Shown: positions 1-13,721 of the stretch, piece by piece
Layout: each line of letters begins with the position of its first letter
Numbering within the stretch: the first letter of the stretch is position 1
Assembly (NCBI GenBank): GCA_013433145.1
Contig: CM024178.1
Location: 7,239,260 to 7,303,259 of the forward strand
Length of the DNA: 64,000 bases
Direction of reading: 5' to 3'
DNA from: Ascaris suum
Lineage: Eukaryota > Nematoda > Chromadorea > Rhabditida > Ascarididae
The notes under the pieces: model-generated
Seen by the model: only the letters and a program-made list of their open reading frames with translations
What the model was told of the DNA's origin: nothing
Databases searched by the model: none
Translations under genes and position numbers: made by a program

Positions 1-2003
1 ACGCATTGTCCGACATCACACCTGTAAAGCCCCTCTCACAGTTTAAAATGCCAACATAAAACGTTTTGATGCGTGCGCACTTCACAGTGTTACTTATGGG
101 ATAAAGTGGTCTCATCATTTAGGCGCTTCTCTTCCCACCTCCCTCTTCCCTCTTCTGCCATACCATTAGCTCTGTTTGGATCTCCGAGAACATAAATCGA
201 TGTAAAGGCTTCTGGAGACCTGCAATTACTCCTAATGGGTCCATGCTCAACAGCTAGCTTGTGGCAACATTCCGAAGTATGTGAATTAGAGATGGATTCC
301 TATCATGGATTCTTAACAATAAGGAAGAAAGAGAGGAATATCCCACAGTTGTTATAAGTGGAAGGGCACCTATATTGAAGTACTTTACTATTAGAGATTC
401 CATGAATATCTATAGCGAGATTGATCTTTTCTCTACTCTTCCCTTATAAATATCACTCATGTATCAGTTCATAACAGCAAGAGTTTTATATACGCACAGC
501 TTACAGACTATACCAGTGAGAATCGAAAGGAGCACTCCTCGATGACCTGCACCAAAAGCGATAACGACAGAAGATGACTCTATGCAGGTGGATTTGATGC
601 CGGCGGCATCGCAAAATGCCAGCATTTCCGAGCTTAAAGTGGAAAACGAAGAATTCTAAGCAGTTGAAAAAGAGTGAAGCACCTTGGATAGACGTACAGA
701 ACTTTTCACAACCTTATAAATTAGCAGAAACCTGCAGCACTACAAATTTCCATCTTCGAAGCCACTGATATATCGACACTACTGCGCAATTTTTGCTCTT
801 AGTGATCACTGATTTCACCACAGGTACGACAGGTATGTATGTCAGACAATGTAATATTAAATGAATGTATTTCCATCAGCATGATTCTCTTCAGTAAATG
901 ACAAACATTGCGTGATCACTTTCCATTGTTTTTATGCGCCCTAACAAAGACTAACCAGGGAGGCGCATTGCATCAGGTGGCACGATTTACGCTTTCATAA
1001 CTCCAGTTGTTAGGTATTACATCAATGAGCACTGTTAATTGCCAACAAACAGTAAAACATTCACACCAATATATTCACATCTTAACTGAAGCAATCACGC
1101 CTGCACTTTAAAAAAATTCGCTTTCCAAATCGGCCGGTAGATGGCAAAATATAGACCGGACCGGTACAAAACCGGATCGGCCAGCTCCACAATATATACA
1201 AGGGTCATTCTGTGCTACAAATGGTTCCAAAATAAAACTAGTGGACGGACAAGTTAATACATATATCTCCGCACAAGTGGGATCTTGCCGTACTTGAAAT
1301 TAACTTTGCAAGTCAAATTTCAAAATTGTACGAAAGTGACAACTTTATTATTCGACGATTGCACCCGACCTTTGTACCGTTAATAAGACGGTCTAAACCT
1401 TTGCATTTTTCTATCACTATTTGCGAATCTTCCTAAATCTACTTGGAAAAAAATTGCCGGAAGATCGGAAAAATGGAAAATTCTTGAAAAAATAAGATAT
1501 ATCCAAAAAATCTAACAGATGATGACAAAGAATTCGGGAATTTCAAACTCCTTTATCTCGTATGGCAACATTACATTTGCAGCTCGAATATATTCCATCG
1601 GACGAATAATAAAGATTATCCATCGATTAAAATTCCACAATAAAACTTTGAACAATTTGAAATGCGATCATTACACTCGACGAACCAAAAACACATAACA
1701 AGCAGACATGTTAGCGATATCCCCATGGAGACGTATGAACACCACATGAAACGACGTTGCTTATATCGCATTCAATTACACTTCCTTAATGTGCATTTGT
1801 GATATTTTGTATACTAGAAATTATTTAACTTGAAAGCATTTCACTTATATTTTAAAAATTAATAATAAAAGATGAGTTGAGATTACCAAATTTATGCATG
1901 AATTTTTGATTGGATACTTCGTGAAGCGACTAAGACAATAGACTTCGATGACATCTTTAAAACAATTACTACAATAAAATTGGCGTCTTATTTCTTGCAT
2001 ATT
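1..2003. other. intergenic, no gene recognised
   Basis: No reading frame here resembles a known protein and no chain of exons with matching phases could be built on either strand. The stretch is AT-rich with no long repeat. A GC-rich patch near 1,130-1,195 repeats the word CCGG several times and could be a remnant of a repeat. The lower part (about 1,850-2,003) should contain the 3' UTR of the mL48 gene, which ends at 2,004. No exact AATAAA was seen on the minus strand close to that stop codon. Confidence 0.5.
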
Positions 2004-4048
2004 TCATTCCCAGCCGAGATTTTTTCTAACCATCGGATCGTCTAAACTCTTCAATTCCTCTTGTTTCTGTTTGAGAAGCAAGTCTGGAATATAGCGATAA
2101 TCTTCATCGGCTTTCTCGTGTTCCTTCACAGTCATTTTCACACCAATCGGTAAATGAGTCTGTAAGAATATTACGCTTGTAACAACGCCATATTATCAAC
2201 TAAACTTTCGAAATAACATTATTTTCTGAAACATAAGAAAAAATTTTTCTGAAATGCCATAACTAATCAGAAAACATAAATAAATAAAATATCCTTACTT
2301 CATTCCACAGAAAAAAAAAACGCCTTTCCCAATAATTCTATAAAAAAAGTTTCGAATAATTCAAAATTTTGAGCGATTTTTCACAGGTCTATTAAATGAA
2401 AGTTGGATAAAGGTGTCTCATCAACTTGTATTAATCTATTCATCAATAAAACTAATATTTATAAAATGCAGAAAATAAGTAAACGCTTAAAGAAAACAGT
2501 ATAAAACTCACATGAATAATTGAAATAAAGAGCGGAAGTCGAACGGTTGGTACATTAGCAATGCGAACGACACGATCATAGATGGAGAGTTCAATCTCCG
2601 AATCCACAATTGTTGAGTTCGGCTTATAGACAATTACTCGCTCTGTTTGTGCTGCTACCGCATAACTGAACACGAATATCATCTTTCATTGCATTAAACA
2701 AATATATCATAAGGGTGTAAATTTTTAGCAACCTTTTGCAACCAGTCGGCTATGTTTTTAAATCTAACTGCCTTTAAATGGTGCAGATGTTTCTCACATC
2801 CACCATTTGTTCCCAACTAGATGGAGGTATTAATTACTTCGGCACACCTGGTAGGCACTTGCCTCTTCACCTCCTCTCCTCCGTCCTCCCAAGTAACTAA
2901 AATTAAAAACTCACATTCTCGCAATGAAATTTCTGTAAACGATCAAGCTTAGCTCATACCTATGAAAACTTGACTATGAGTTTAAACAAACTACACTCGT
3001 CTCAATGATTTTTCTCATGACATTTTGATTTTCATTCATTTAGTTCTTCACCAGCCTATCTCAGCATTTATAGCCATTTCCCGATGACAGAGGCGACAAC
3101 TCTGAGATAAAATAACAACCTCTCAAAGAAAATAGACTCGCAAAGATTCGCGTGATTCTGCATTTTAAAAACTCCTTCCATGGAGATCGTTTTTTTTTTA
3201 ATGCATGAATATATTTGAAAGCTTGGTTTGCTATTCTCTGTTGCCGCTCATTAATGCTGCGAAAATATCAGTCACTCATATCGGACGTAAATCGATCCCC
3301 TTCTCCTTCCCATTAGAGTCGTCTAGCCATATAGAATGCAGTTCGCAAATGAACAATAAATCGGAGAAAATATCGCATATAACTTGCAGAAGAAATATTG
3401 CAAATGATAATAAATTATGAAAGAAATTTTGAAATCTCGGTAAATTGCCGAAGAAAAAACCATCCGGAAATGTATTGGACTTTGAAAAAAAGATCATCTT
3501 TAGCTAATTTATGGTGCAGGTTTCGATTGCACAATGTGATCCTTTACCGTTTAGCGATTAGCTTATTGAAGGTAGCACATTTTATTCAAAGGTAAATGGG
3601 CAATAAACTTTGGCCAAAAGTAACGAGCCACAAATTTTTGACGAAAACAGTAACCGAGTAATCAGCAAGAATTGTCAAAAATTAAGCAGAAAGAGTAAGA
3701 ATATTCTGCGTCATGCACTATGATATGCTCAAATTAGTCCGCTAAAAGAAAGAATCTTTTCAACAATAATTCGAGAAAATTGCTTTCAATTTTAGGGAAT
3801 TACCTTTCAACAACTTTAAAATTGAAGCGTTTCGCAATTTTATGCACATATGATTGAAATTTTTCTAGCGGTACATAGTCATAGCCTTGAAGGCGAACAT
3901 TTACGACTTCATATTCAGGATAGATACGTGGATCTTCAAATTTCGGTTCATATAAATATTTTGGCTCGAGCTTTATTGCTCGATCTCGTAGAGTTGATAG
4001 TGCTCGACACTGAACTGCAGCTATACGACATAACCGATTCGTGCTCAT
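2004..4048 (-). CDS. mrpl-48: mitochondrial ribosomal protein mL48 (MRPL48)
   Basis: Predicted large-subunit protein of the mitochondrial ribosome, acting in organellar translation. Three exons, with phases that agree: 3804-4048, 2512-2665 and 2004-2159, giving 184 aa. 5' splice sites are GTAATT and GTGAGT. Seen in the sequence: a basic N-terminus rich in Arg and Ser/Thr with few acidic residues (about residues 1-25), fitting a mitochondrial import signal; then a uS10-like fold with the blocks YDYVPLEKFQSYVHKIAKRF, SYAVAAQTERV and LPIGVKMTVKEHE. The last two match the ESYA and LPEGVRLSVKEH blocks of the vertebrate protein. The tail (about 30 aa) is charged. The start ATG was chosen because a 3' splice site sits three bases before it. 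Neighbour vps-37 lies 2.2 kb upstream on the same strand, too far for a typical compact operon. Identity is from family knowledge; no search was run. Confidence 0.92.
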
Positions 4049-4051
4049 CGC

Positions 4052-4060
4052 CTACAAAAG
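4052..4060 (-). promoter_or_regulatory. 3' splice site 3 bases before the mL48 start codon (likely trans-splice acceptor)
   Basis: Read on the minus strand, CTTTTGTAG is followed by GCG and then the start ATG at 4048. A TTTTGTAG acceptor so close to the start codon is what nematode spliced-leader trans-splicing looks like. A 5' UTR cis-intron would look the same. Confidence 0.5.
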
Positions 4061-6284
4061 TCCATTTTTTTCAGTATTTAAAAACCTTAGGAAATCGTCG
4101 AAAACTGAGACAGTTCAGGCGGAAATTCCTCAAAGCCTCAGGTCTACTTGGAAAGACCGACACACACGAATGCGGTGCTTGTTGACAAGCTTTCCGTCAC
4201 TTATTTTTGCAAGTCATATTTTTAAACTGCGACATTTTCCACATCACCGTGTCTCTGCACCTATTCAAATACTATTTTTAAAAATCTAATCGACCTCTCC
4301 GCTCTCGATGGTCTTTCAATCGTCCTAGCGTCGCTAGGCATTTCACCTCTCTTTATTCACGTACTATTGTAGAACTATGCTCTAAGCACACAAAAATCGA
4401 GAAATTTTAAGTCATCTTTTTTGATTATCTTAACGCGCATCGTTCGCCCTCAGTAATCATGAGAAAAAGAAAAAATAATTCATGAATTTTAGATGCATTT
4501 TCCTTATTCAATGACTAGATGACCGCTAATAATCAAGAGAGGATGACGATCTTAGTCCGACAATCAGCCATACCAACTACAAATTCAAGACAAGTAAAGA
4601 GTGATGCGCTTTATTGTCTGACAACACTGTCCGACAATCCGACAATGCTTGTTGTAGAGAATGAGCCTAACGATTAAACTCAAGATGGAAGAGTCAATGA
4701 GACTCTATAAATGAGCTCTTTGTTGGCTTATCATTCGAGTTGATAAACCCGAACACGTTGTCGAAATTTTCCGCCAGAAAAATGAGCCATATCGCTGCCT
4801 CTTTCATAAAAATACCTTTATACCATTTGCTTTCTCTTTCTCCATTGAGATATTCCTTTACAGCGTTGCAACCGATTTCCATGCAAATATTTTCCAATTA
4901 AAAAAAAAAAAACAATGTTTACTATGAATAAATGCAAAGAAATATGTAAGTACAGTAAAATATGCATATGGAATGCTTAATATCCACTCAAATTTCAATA
5001 TAATCCATCAAAGCTTAATCGATTGGTCTTCCCGTTAGAATGTATTCCATTCAATAAGTTCATTACAGTAACTCGACAAAGTAAAACTCACAAATCACTG
5101 ACTTCGATTCCGATATCACAGTAATTGACGTCAATGAACCCTATATTGATGTAAACTTTTAAGCATAACTTCCTCCACAGGAAGAAGTGATGGGAACCAA
5201 CGGTTTGTGTGCTTTGTATACATTTGATTGACTGATTATACCAAATAAGAAAAACTTATACAATGCATAGTGCAGTCGATATATATCGAAAATTTCTATT
5301 ATTTTCTTAAATGATATATGAAAAATTAATTCCATAGTTCTTTGCTCCCTATAAAAAAAAGTCCCCTTGCCTCTCCCCCCCCCCCCCCCCCCCCATTTTG
5401 CGCAAAATTTTTTAGTCAACAGCGTTTACTTTTGCGATCATTAAGTATTAACAGCTCAAAACAATACACCACATCCCATAAGACATACAGTTATGGCAAT
5501 AACTTCGTCATCAACACACAGTACCAATCTCGATTGTTTCCCTATAAGGCTGGAGAGCAAATTGGAAAACAGCTGTAACCGAGCAATATCAGAGCGAGAC
5601 AAAATTCAGATTCGAGAATGTGATAATAAAATTCAGGCGAATATTTTCATAAAAACCAGCACTATGCGGAGGAAGCATATTTTGATGCTGCTAAAAAGAA
5701 GTTCTACACGATGAGCTTATTTTCAACCAATAATTTCGAGAAATACTTTCTTGAACGATGTACCATAATTAATTTGTTTCTTCGAAGTGAAGATTCCCCT
5801 GTTTAGTTTCCCACCTCCCCCCTCCCATCTGTGTTGGCTAAGATTCCGATTATAATGGACAGCCGCCAAGATGAGACACAAAAGGACCGGATAACATCCG
5901 GATGGTGCTATACTTGCCATAATTACATATATGCCTTTAGGGAACGAAAGGTAAACAATAATGATCCACATTTCATATAATGGAATTAAAGAGGAAAGAC
6001 GTACAAATGAAAATACAACGCTTCAGCACGAGCGATATCAAACGGTATTAACCATCTTTAAAGAGAAATGAACGCGAAAAAAACTCCAAATTTTCCGCCT
6101 ACTAATGAAAATAATTCGAGCCTGTAAATTAAGTGAAAAAATCAGTCCCTCCTCTTCCTTTTGTTATTCCAAGAAAGAGGAAAAATAGGACATTGCAGAA
6201 ACCATGTCTGCAACTTCGACCTCGTTCAAAATCCCGTCTTATCTATGCATATATGAAATTCCAAAAAATAAAAAACTAAATATT
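4061..6284. other. intergenic between vps-37 and mrpl-48
   Basis: No exon chain could be supported here on either strand. Open frames of 60-111 codons occur but have no recognisable family content, and several run through homopolymers. A 20-base C tract lies at 5375-5394. The 3' UTR of vps-37 should occupy the upper end, but no exact AATAAA was seen next to its stop. Confidence 0.5.
5375..5394. repeat. C20 homopolymer
   Basis: Twenty consecutive C on the plus strand. One of seven long C or G runs in the window. Its length is prone to sequencing error. Confidence 0.95.
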
Positions 6285-9200
6285 TTAGGACCAAAAGGAA
6301 TGACGAGTTGGTATAGCATTCGGTGCTTGTGGATAAATACCACCTCCTTGTAATGGATAGGGTGTTGAATTGCTTATTGTTGATGGAGTTGTATATTGTT
6401 GTTGGCGAAGAATCGATAAAAGTTTCTCCGATTTTATTCGCCTGAAATTTTTAACGCATTAAATTCACTTCAATTGATAGAACGAAATGAGTTGAAGAGA
6501 GATGAAATAAATAATACCGAATCTCGGTTACATATCCTCTTTGAAGATGCATCAATCATTTTTTTTCATACTCACTTTTAGAAATACAAGAAAATTAGCA
6601 CAAATGAAAATGAAAACCACTAGAGTGAAAAGAATTCAAGATCGACTCGAGGTAAAACTAACCTGAATTATACTCGTGGTAAAATAAGAGGTCAATTATA
6701 CTGAAGGTAAAATTAGAAACACCAAATCGCACTGCATAAAATCTAATTCAATATGACGTAATGGAATATGAGGAAGAAACAATTAGCTATACGCATCGAT
6801 GCACGGATTCTGCTTCTGCGAAACTGCTCCGAGATGCAAACGTTTCGAGGTGAAAAGGAAAAAAAAGAAAACCTCACAGAATGTTTCGCATTCACGTAAA
6901 GTAATGTCAAAGGAAGGTGGGGGAAGTTGGGAGTGAGGGGTGGGGAGGGCGGGGGTGTGGGAGGGGAGAAGGCGACGTTGGGGAAGGAGCGGGAAGTCAA
7001 AATGAATACAGGTTGTTCAAACGGGAAATATGGGCAACACATATTTGCATACTTTATGCAAAATTACGGTGAGTTATGAAGGAAAGGCAAAAAATATTGT
7101 CGCCGCACAGTAACAAACGTTATTTAGTCACAACGCTTTCTACTGCACGAATGCATTTTCACTCAAAAACACTTGAATTCTTGTATATGCGTTCAATGGA
7201 GCTGTTTTCTCACAGATGAAGGTCGACAGCTGACAATTGGCCAACTCCCTATTCCCTGCCCAACATCATCACCAATTCCTCTGTTCGCTGCCCAACAACA
7301 CCATCAGACCTAATCCTGCTCTAACAAAGCCACTCCCTCAAAAAAAAACCTCAATCGTACTAAACATATTTTAACATATAGATTAAGCGCAACAAGTCAC
7401 TGACCTCATATGTGCAAGCATTTTCTTCTCCATAAACTCTTTTATGAACTGATCCACATCGATCTCGCCTTTCATAAAGCGATCAACTATCGCCTATAAA
7501 CAAAACTCTTATTTCATATTCACATAAAACATGATCGATACCCAACTTCGTTCACGTAAGCACAACATATCTACATGAAATTTGCATATGAGACAAGAAC
7601 GCAACAATAAAACAAGATCAATAGGCGATTCTCTACCAGTGCCAATCAATCGCCGGCCAAATTCCTCAACAATTGATTCGTAAGAAATATATTAAATAAA
7701 AGTGCGTAACCGAAAGTTCGTTAAAATACACGCCGTCAATAAACAAATACCTTCACCAATTAAACTAATCAATAATAACAGTATTCAAATACAACAAGGT
7801 CGTACCTCACATACCTCGTTCTATGTGATCAGCCGATAGTGGGAACTATTTAACGAAAAACTCCTTTCTTGCAATCCTCTCACTGACAACGGAACAGACT
7901 TGACTTGGAAATTTTAGTCCATCAACCGACATAAAAGATGGAACCGCAATCCTAAAGCTGGCTTGTTATACGACCTTCCCACCAAATCCCACCAAATCAC
8001 AGCCTTTATGATTCCCGGAGTTGAAACTATCTGAACCTATTGGCAAATATATATGCAGACATGACACCTTTATCGAGCGCTCCAATTACATGCCAACAAA
8101 TACGAAAACTCCGGAAGAAAAGAATTCAAAGAGAGGTGGATGCCACCCGGCATTATCTTCCTTCTGGTTATTATTTATTTCATTAAATCATAAGCACCGT
8201 CACTTTTAGCACAATAGCCTAATGAAATAGTAAGTTTTGTATGTACTTAAGCAAAAAAACGGATTGAAAAGTAGAACATAAAACATAAGGTTTAAAGTGT
8301 GAAGCACCAGACAGGATGTAATACTTGGTCCTAAAGGTTTAGGCCTTTATACCTGGCCAAGCGTGAGTCAGATGCAAAAAAAACGAAAGCAGCATAATAC
8401 TGCATACTGAAGATATCTCTAGCATATATAAAACAAATATAAACAAATAATATGCAAATTTTTTTAGAACAAATTAAGAGAAAAACCTCGCTCTCATCTT
8501 CGGCGCTCTGCGTAGCAGCCTGTAGCAATGCACTTGACGTATCCAATGATCGTTGCTCAGACATTGAATCTGCATATCAGTAGTCAAGTAACAACAAAGC
8601 TATGCCTCATATGAAATGGTAATAACAGTATCGTTTCTAGAGTCCCTTATTCAACTTTATCTACTTCAGCTTTCATTTCATCTTTCAGCTATAGCCAACA
8701 AGCCTTTCTTTGTTATAATGATATGCTTGCCTGGGTGATTCTTCCTGGCAGGTAGCATCCATTCCTATTCGTAGTAACACCTATCTCCCTTTTCCATGGC
8801 CACTTTTAATTATTATTTCAATCTAAGCGAAACGTTGTGAAAAATATAGAATATGAAGAGCAAGAAAGAATAGGAAAGCACCGATAAAACACAAATTAAA
8901 AATTGAAAGACTCAATCGATTCTTTTTTTCAAAAATATTTTCTTTCCTCCGCTCTAGAATAACACAAATTAATTATCTCTCCCGTAAATTTCTGACAAAA
9001 AACATTTCAAAGAAAGGTTCCCCCGCCATAAATTCATAAATTTGAACAACAAATGACTCATATAGATTGAAACAATCCTAAATTTAACAACGAAATTAAA
9101 GTGGGAGGATATTCAACGAACTCTTCAAGATAGACAAACTAAACCACCACATAGCATTACAGCAATCGACGACAACCAACAATTCTAAAATAAAATAGAA

Positions 9201-10232
9201 ACTATCATTAGCCAAGTAAAGAAAACAATATCGAAATAAACATAAGTGCCGCCTTCTCCCCCCTCCCTCCCCTCCCCTCAAAAAAACTTCTCAACAGCAA
9301 CCAAGCAGTCATCGCTTCAAAAAACGATACAGCGGCGATCAATAAATTCCTCACTATGGCACCACAGAGGAAAATATTTTCATTATCAACCTATTTGAGT
9401 AAATATGCATAACCCCCTTGAGTATTTCAATCATTGGATGGGAGCGTGAAAGCGCTTCCTCAATTTTAATATTTCTGGTTTCATCAACTCTAGATTTAAC
9501 GAATCATAAAATACATGTTTATCAATGATAACGATAAAATATATAATTAGTCATTAAGTTCTATCATCGTACATTCAAAAGATTTCTTGAAAAATGCGCA
9601 GACTATGGAACCAGCCAAAAAAGTTTTGGCTGGTTCCCCATGCCATGTATCAAATCATCGAATGAATGTTAGTAACGGATATACTCACCAAGTTTAGCTT
9701 TGAGCTCCTCTACTTCCGCCTTTATTTTAACTGCCTCTTCGTATGTGCTCAGCAGTTTCTTCTTTGCTTCTTCGAGTCTTGGCTCCTGTGAAAGGTTCCA
9801 CTCAGCCAATGATTTATTCTGAACTAGGCCCATTTCACGCTCTGTTGGCAAAGTTCGCACCTGAAATTACGAGCTAACAATCCAGATATTCCTGTCCAAC
9901 AGTACGTTCCATTGTTCTAAGCTCAATTTGTAGTTCCAGCTGCAGTTGGATGCCGCTTCTCTGAATTAGGAGGAAAATTTTATCTCCAGCAAAAAACGCA
10001 CCACTGGAAAATTCGATAGCTCCTATACATTCATTTACTTGAATATTAAATCGAAGCATACCTTCATGAATATTTACGAAACACTTACCTGTGGAATACT
10101 CTCAATAATCGCATCAATTTTTGCGTCATCACTGAGGAGAGCGTTCAATTGTTCATTGCTCATATTGCGTACTTGGCTCATCGCTGCTGAGACAGATAAT
10201 TCCAGCAACGAATCGTAGGTTGAATCGCTCAT
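6285..10232 (-). CDS. vps-37: VPS37, ESCRT-I complex subunit
   Basis: Subunit of ESCRT-I, which with TSG101/VPS23 and VPS28 sorts ubiquitinated membrane proteins into multivesicular bodies on endosomes. Five exons in phase: 10089-10232, 9689-9860, 8487-8569, 7405-7493 and 6285-6441; 214 aa. The Mod(r)/VPS37 domain fills residues of about 25-175. Diagnostic blocks are MSNEQLNALLSDDAKIDAII (helix 1), IPQVRTLPTEREMGLVQNKS, LAEWNL, the exon-3 block SSALLQAA, and FMKGEIDVDQFI followed by MLAHMRRIKSEKL. These align with the human VPS37B/C pattern of NRSLAEGNL, LLALLQ and the AHMRR(V/I)K.EKL end. The last 40 residues are rich in Pro, Gln and Ser/Thr, as in other VPS37 proteins, and end at a TAA. The ATG at 10232 is preferred over one 12 codons upstream, because a 3' splice site lies two bases before it. 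The C-terminal tail is the least conserved part. Confidence 0.94.
6911..6970 (+). repeat. G-rich tract in vps-37 intron 4
   Basis: About 60 bases made almost wholly of G with some T and A, holding at least six runs of three or more G on the plus strand. It could form G-quadruplexes. It lies in the intron between exons 7405-7493 and 6285-6441, so the nascent RNA is C-rich there. Confidence 0.7.
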
Positions 10233-10234
10233 TT

Positions 10235-10244
10235 CTATAATTTC
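10235..10244 (-). promoter_or_regulatory. 3' splice site 2 bases before the VPS37 start codon (likely trans-splice acceptor)
   Basis: On the minus strand, GAAATTATAG is followed by AA and the start ATG at 10232. The spacing repeats what is seen at the mL48 gene and fits addition of a spliced leader. A cis-spliced 5' UTR intron is the alternative. Confidence 0.4.
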
Positions 10245-10686
10245 AATTTTTCCATAAGCGACACACAATATAAATGAGAAATAAAATCATTAAAAATTTC
10301 TTTTCAATTAAAATTTGATATGATTTAAAAACAATATAAAAATGTTCAGTTTTGTATTATAATTTAAAATACAGTAAATAACTTCCTCTTTATTAAATAC
10401 GCATTTGGATATATAGACGGACAAAAGCGCCTATTGAATTTCCATCAATATGCGCTAGTTTCCAATAAATTGCACTTGTTTTGGTAAAAAAAACTTGGAA
10501 CTTTCCTACTGGAAAATAATGCCCTTTTCATGAAAACTGATGACCATGAATATTTGGCACTTGTAAAGACCCCTCGTCGACTTAACATATAAAAGCGTCG
10601 CTGCTTTCATAACTACGCTCTTTTAACTTCGGCTTTAAAAGGGAAAAACAGCGGTTACTCTAGACCACGGCTCACCTTTTCTCTGT

Positions 10687-10703
10687 CCCCCCCCCCCCCC
10701 CCC
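10687..10703. repeat. C17 homopolymer
   Basis: Seventeen consecutive C on the plus strand, inside a longer pyrimidine-rich stretch. Confidence 0.95.
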
Positions 10704-13482
10704 ACCTCCCAACACCACTTCCCTTCTCCCTTAGAAAGCACATGATGATAGAGACCAACGGGTCATCTGTGCTGCCCTTTCAGCTGGCGCTCACTAGCAC
10801 GTAAAGGTGCCGAACAATTCCGCTTCAAACATGAAAGAAAATTATCCATGAAAGGAAGGGGATGGGTGGGGAAAGGGGTTATATTCTTGCAGGAGGCAAC
10901 GAAAACACGGTCACGCACAATCAAGACTTGTTTGGAAACACTAGAGGATTCATATATTAACACTGCAGTGGAATGATCTACAATGACCTATAATAATCCC
11001 AAATAAATAGCTGAATTTTTTAATCCGGTTTGTATTGCTACCGGAAATGAGACCATTCAATCTCTGACAACACGGAGGTGAGTTAAGCTCGACCCCAGTC
11101 TCAGCCCAGGATGAATAAATGGCGTTCATCCGACGAGGTTGAACCGCACTTCAGTATATTCATGGGTTAAGCCAGGTCCTGGTTTCGATTGCTACTTGGA
11201 CTGAACTTAACCTGAGTCAGGAAATAACAAAACTTTTGCCATCCGAAAAACGAATCGCTTTTAATGTTTCATTTCTCTAGAACTTCTAGTCCATTAATCT
11301 CTTCCCTTTATTCCACCACATATAGCTATTAGCCCATAAGTACTCATGTACCTTGCATTTACTGCTTCAAATGACCGACGTTCAACAAAAGTCAACGTGG
11401 ATAATTTAACTTTAAGGATTAATTTAATTATTTATCTTGAAGATTTAACAACGGATGTTGCATAGACATAACGCCGATGACCTTACATTTTACGCCGGAG
11501 TTAAGGGAATATGATCGAGAATATTACTACCCTCGATCGGAAGCAACCAAAGGCAACTCTTTATGGATTTAAACCAATTTCGATTCTTTCATATGCATTA
11601 TTTAAATTCAAAAAAAAAATGTCATATCTTTCATACATCTTTCATACAATAGGACAACTAGTATGTAAAAGAATCGTATAATTCCATATTCACGGAGGTA
11701 AACTAATCGTTATCAGTATTGAATGAAATCGTCACATGAGATCTAATAGGGAAATCCCTCCTACCGCCCATCCACTCTCATCCACCTCACAGAAAAGGGG
11801 ATAGACCACAAGTGAGGAATAAAAACGAATGGAAAAAATGCCAGGATATTATGCCTAAAAAGTCGCGTCATGAGATAGAAGCGCCTGCAATAAACGTAGC
11901 TCAATGTTACGCACCACCCCTCCCTTCCCTCTCCCGAGAAATGCGCTTCCGACTTTCACGCTTTGCAGCGTTTTATTTATTTCTCCGGCCTGTATTTTGC
12001 GATGCAAATGAGTGCGTCAAAAAATTCTTTGAATAGTAATTTGTTCGTAGAGATGACTTTTTTTTGGGAGGACGAGGGAGGTAACGGTATGCTGTAAAAT
12101 AAGCCCATTAAACTTTTACCCTAAAGTTTGCCCTGAAATAAAAATTTGCCTAACGTAACGATGACAAATCTAATGTAATCCTTATAACTGATGTAATCTT
12201 ATATATTATACAATCCAGTTAAATTGGCCAAAACTTTACAGCGCCGATTTATATTTAGAACCGCTTAACGTTATCAATGAGAGAGTGATAAATGCCACTA
12301 ATACTTGCAGCCTTCTTCAGCTTATCACGTTATCACAACAATACCGAATGGAATCCCCCTATTATAAAAGAAAATAATTCCTTGACCATGCACCTCCTCA
12401 ACACCCCCTATCTTTAAATATCTCTAAGAAAGGGTTCTAGTGTCTAATACTGTAATTGGGAAATGTCCCAACCGAAAATATCTGAAGGCCTTGTAGATCA
12501 TCACTGCAAAACGTTCATACTTATGGTGAACATAATCCTAGATGATTTTTCCCATAGACATGGTCAAATTTAGGAAGCGAGGATGGTACGGTGTATTTCG
12601 GACTACGCAATGGTACTATAGGATGGAGCTCCCTTATTGTAACCTCGATTATTTATGAACCGGCTTCTGTTTTACTAATTGCTCAATCCGTTTTTCCGGT
12701 TACGATGAGCTCTGCAAACGACCTCTCGCGGTTCAAGGCGAAAGTACTCGATAACTTGACAACGACTTCCTTCTATCCATTTCTATCGCCATATATAAGT
12801 CACTACAAGACCCTTACAACCACAACCGTACTCTACGGTATCGGAACACCCACAAACGGGGATTTCATAAAGTGAAATCATCTAATTAAATTTTCCCTTT
12901 GATAAACATTTCACCTTGATGTTCTTCAACTGCTATTTTAGTTTACTTTACCCTCTGAACACCGATATGCAATTGCAATTGCATCAATGCACAACCGTAG
13001 TGGAAATGTAATTAGGGCAATATTTACCATATCAACCATTCCAACAATTCATGAACAATTGACCGGATGTGCAAAGCACTGAACCCATACCTCAACTAGA
13101 CGCACAAAGCACTCAGCCTTATATCTTAACTGATCCAACCGATATTAAAGGTTTTTAAATCCTCAAAATAATCGATACTGTGGTACAACCCGACCCGTAC
13201 AAACGTGTAAACTCCCCTAGAGGTAAATAAATGCCTCAGCATTTTAAAGCAGCTACAAATTAGCCATCTAGGCTTTATTATACAATTGTGTAAAAACTCA
13301 TCGCTAACTTTGGAGAAATTCCACCTTCCCAGTGATATTATGAGATCGTTTTTGGGGTATTTATATCAGCAGCCAATGTAATATGCAAAAATCCCTAACG
13401 CCTATTACATGATCTCTCTTCGTTGAAAAAACATTGCATAACGCACCATGCTTAATTTTTTTGAATATTCTTGCAAAATATG

Positions 13483-13562
13483 AGTAATAAACACCTGGAT
13501 GAAACCTTGTTGGACAACTCCAAGTAATAAACACCTGGATGAAACCTTGTTGGACAATTCGA
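13483..13562. repeat. 40-bp tandem duplication, two copies
   Basis: A unit starting AGTAATAAACACCTGGATGA occurs at 13483 and again at 13523 with only a few differences near the junction. Such a close match suggests a recent duplication. Confidence 0.92.
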
Positions 13563-13691
13563 GAGACTAATTAAAAGCCAGGTAAAAGCGATTTATCACA
13601 CAATAATTCATAAATTAAAAAAAAAAAATCTCTAATCACAAAATAATTCAGAATAAATTATATATTTCTTGCAAATCTGATCCTCAAAAAG

Positions 13692-13721
13692 AAAAACAAA
13701 CAAACAAACAAACAAACAAAC
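13692..13721. repeat. (AAAC)n microsatellite
   Basis: About seven units of CAAA/AAAC in a row in the cul-5 to vps-37 interval. Confidence 0.9.

Noticed and set aside
2004..10232. Operon of vps-37 and mrpl-48
   Set aside because: They share a strand and both may be trans-spliced, but the 2.2-kb gap is large for a nematode operon, and no second-leader evidence can be read from DNA.
11090..11220. Possible small inverted-repeat transposon
   Set aside because: The ends share only about two thirds of 18 bases, and no target-site duplication was seen, so it is not supported.
12591..12875. 94-codon plus-strand open frame between cul-5 and vps-37
   Set aside because: No recognisable domain, no supporting splice structure, and within the length expected by chance over 64 kb and six frames.
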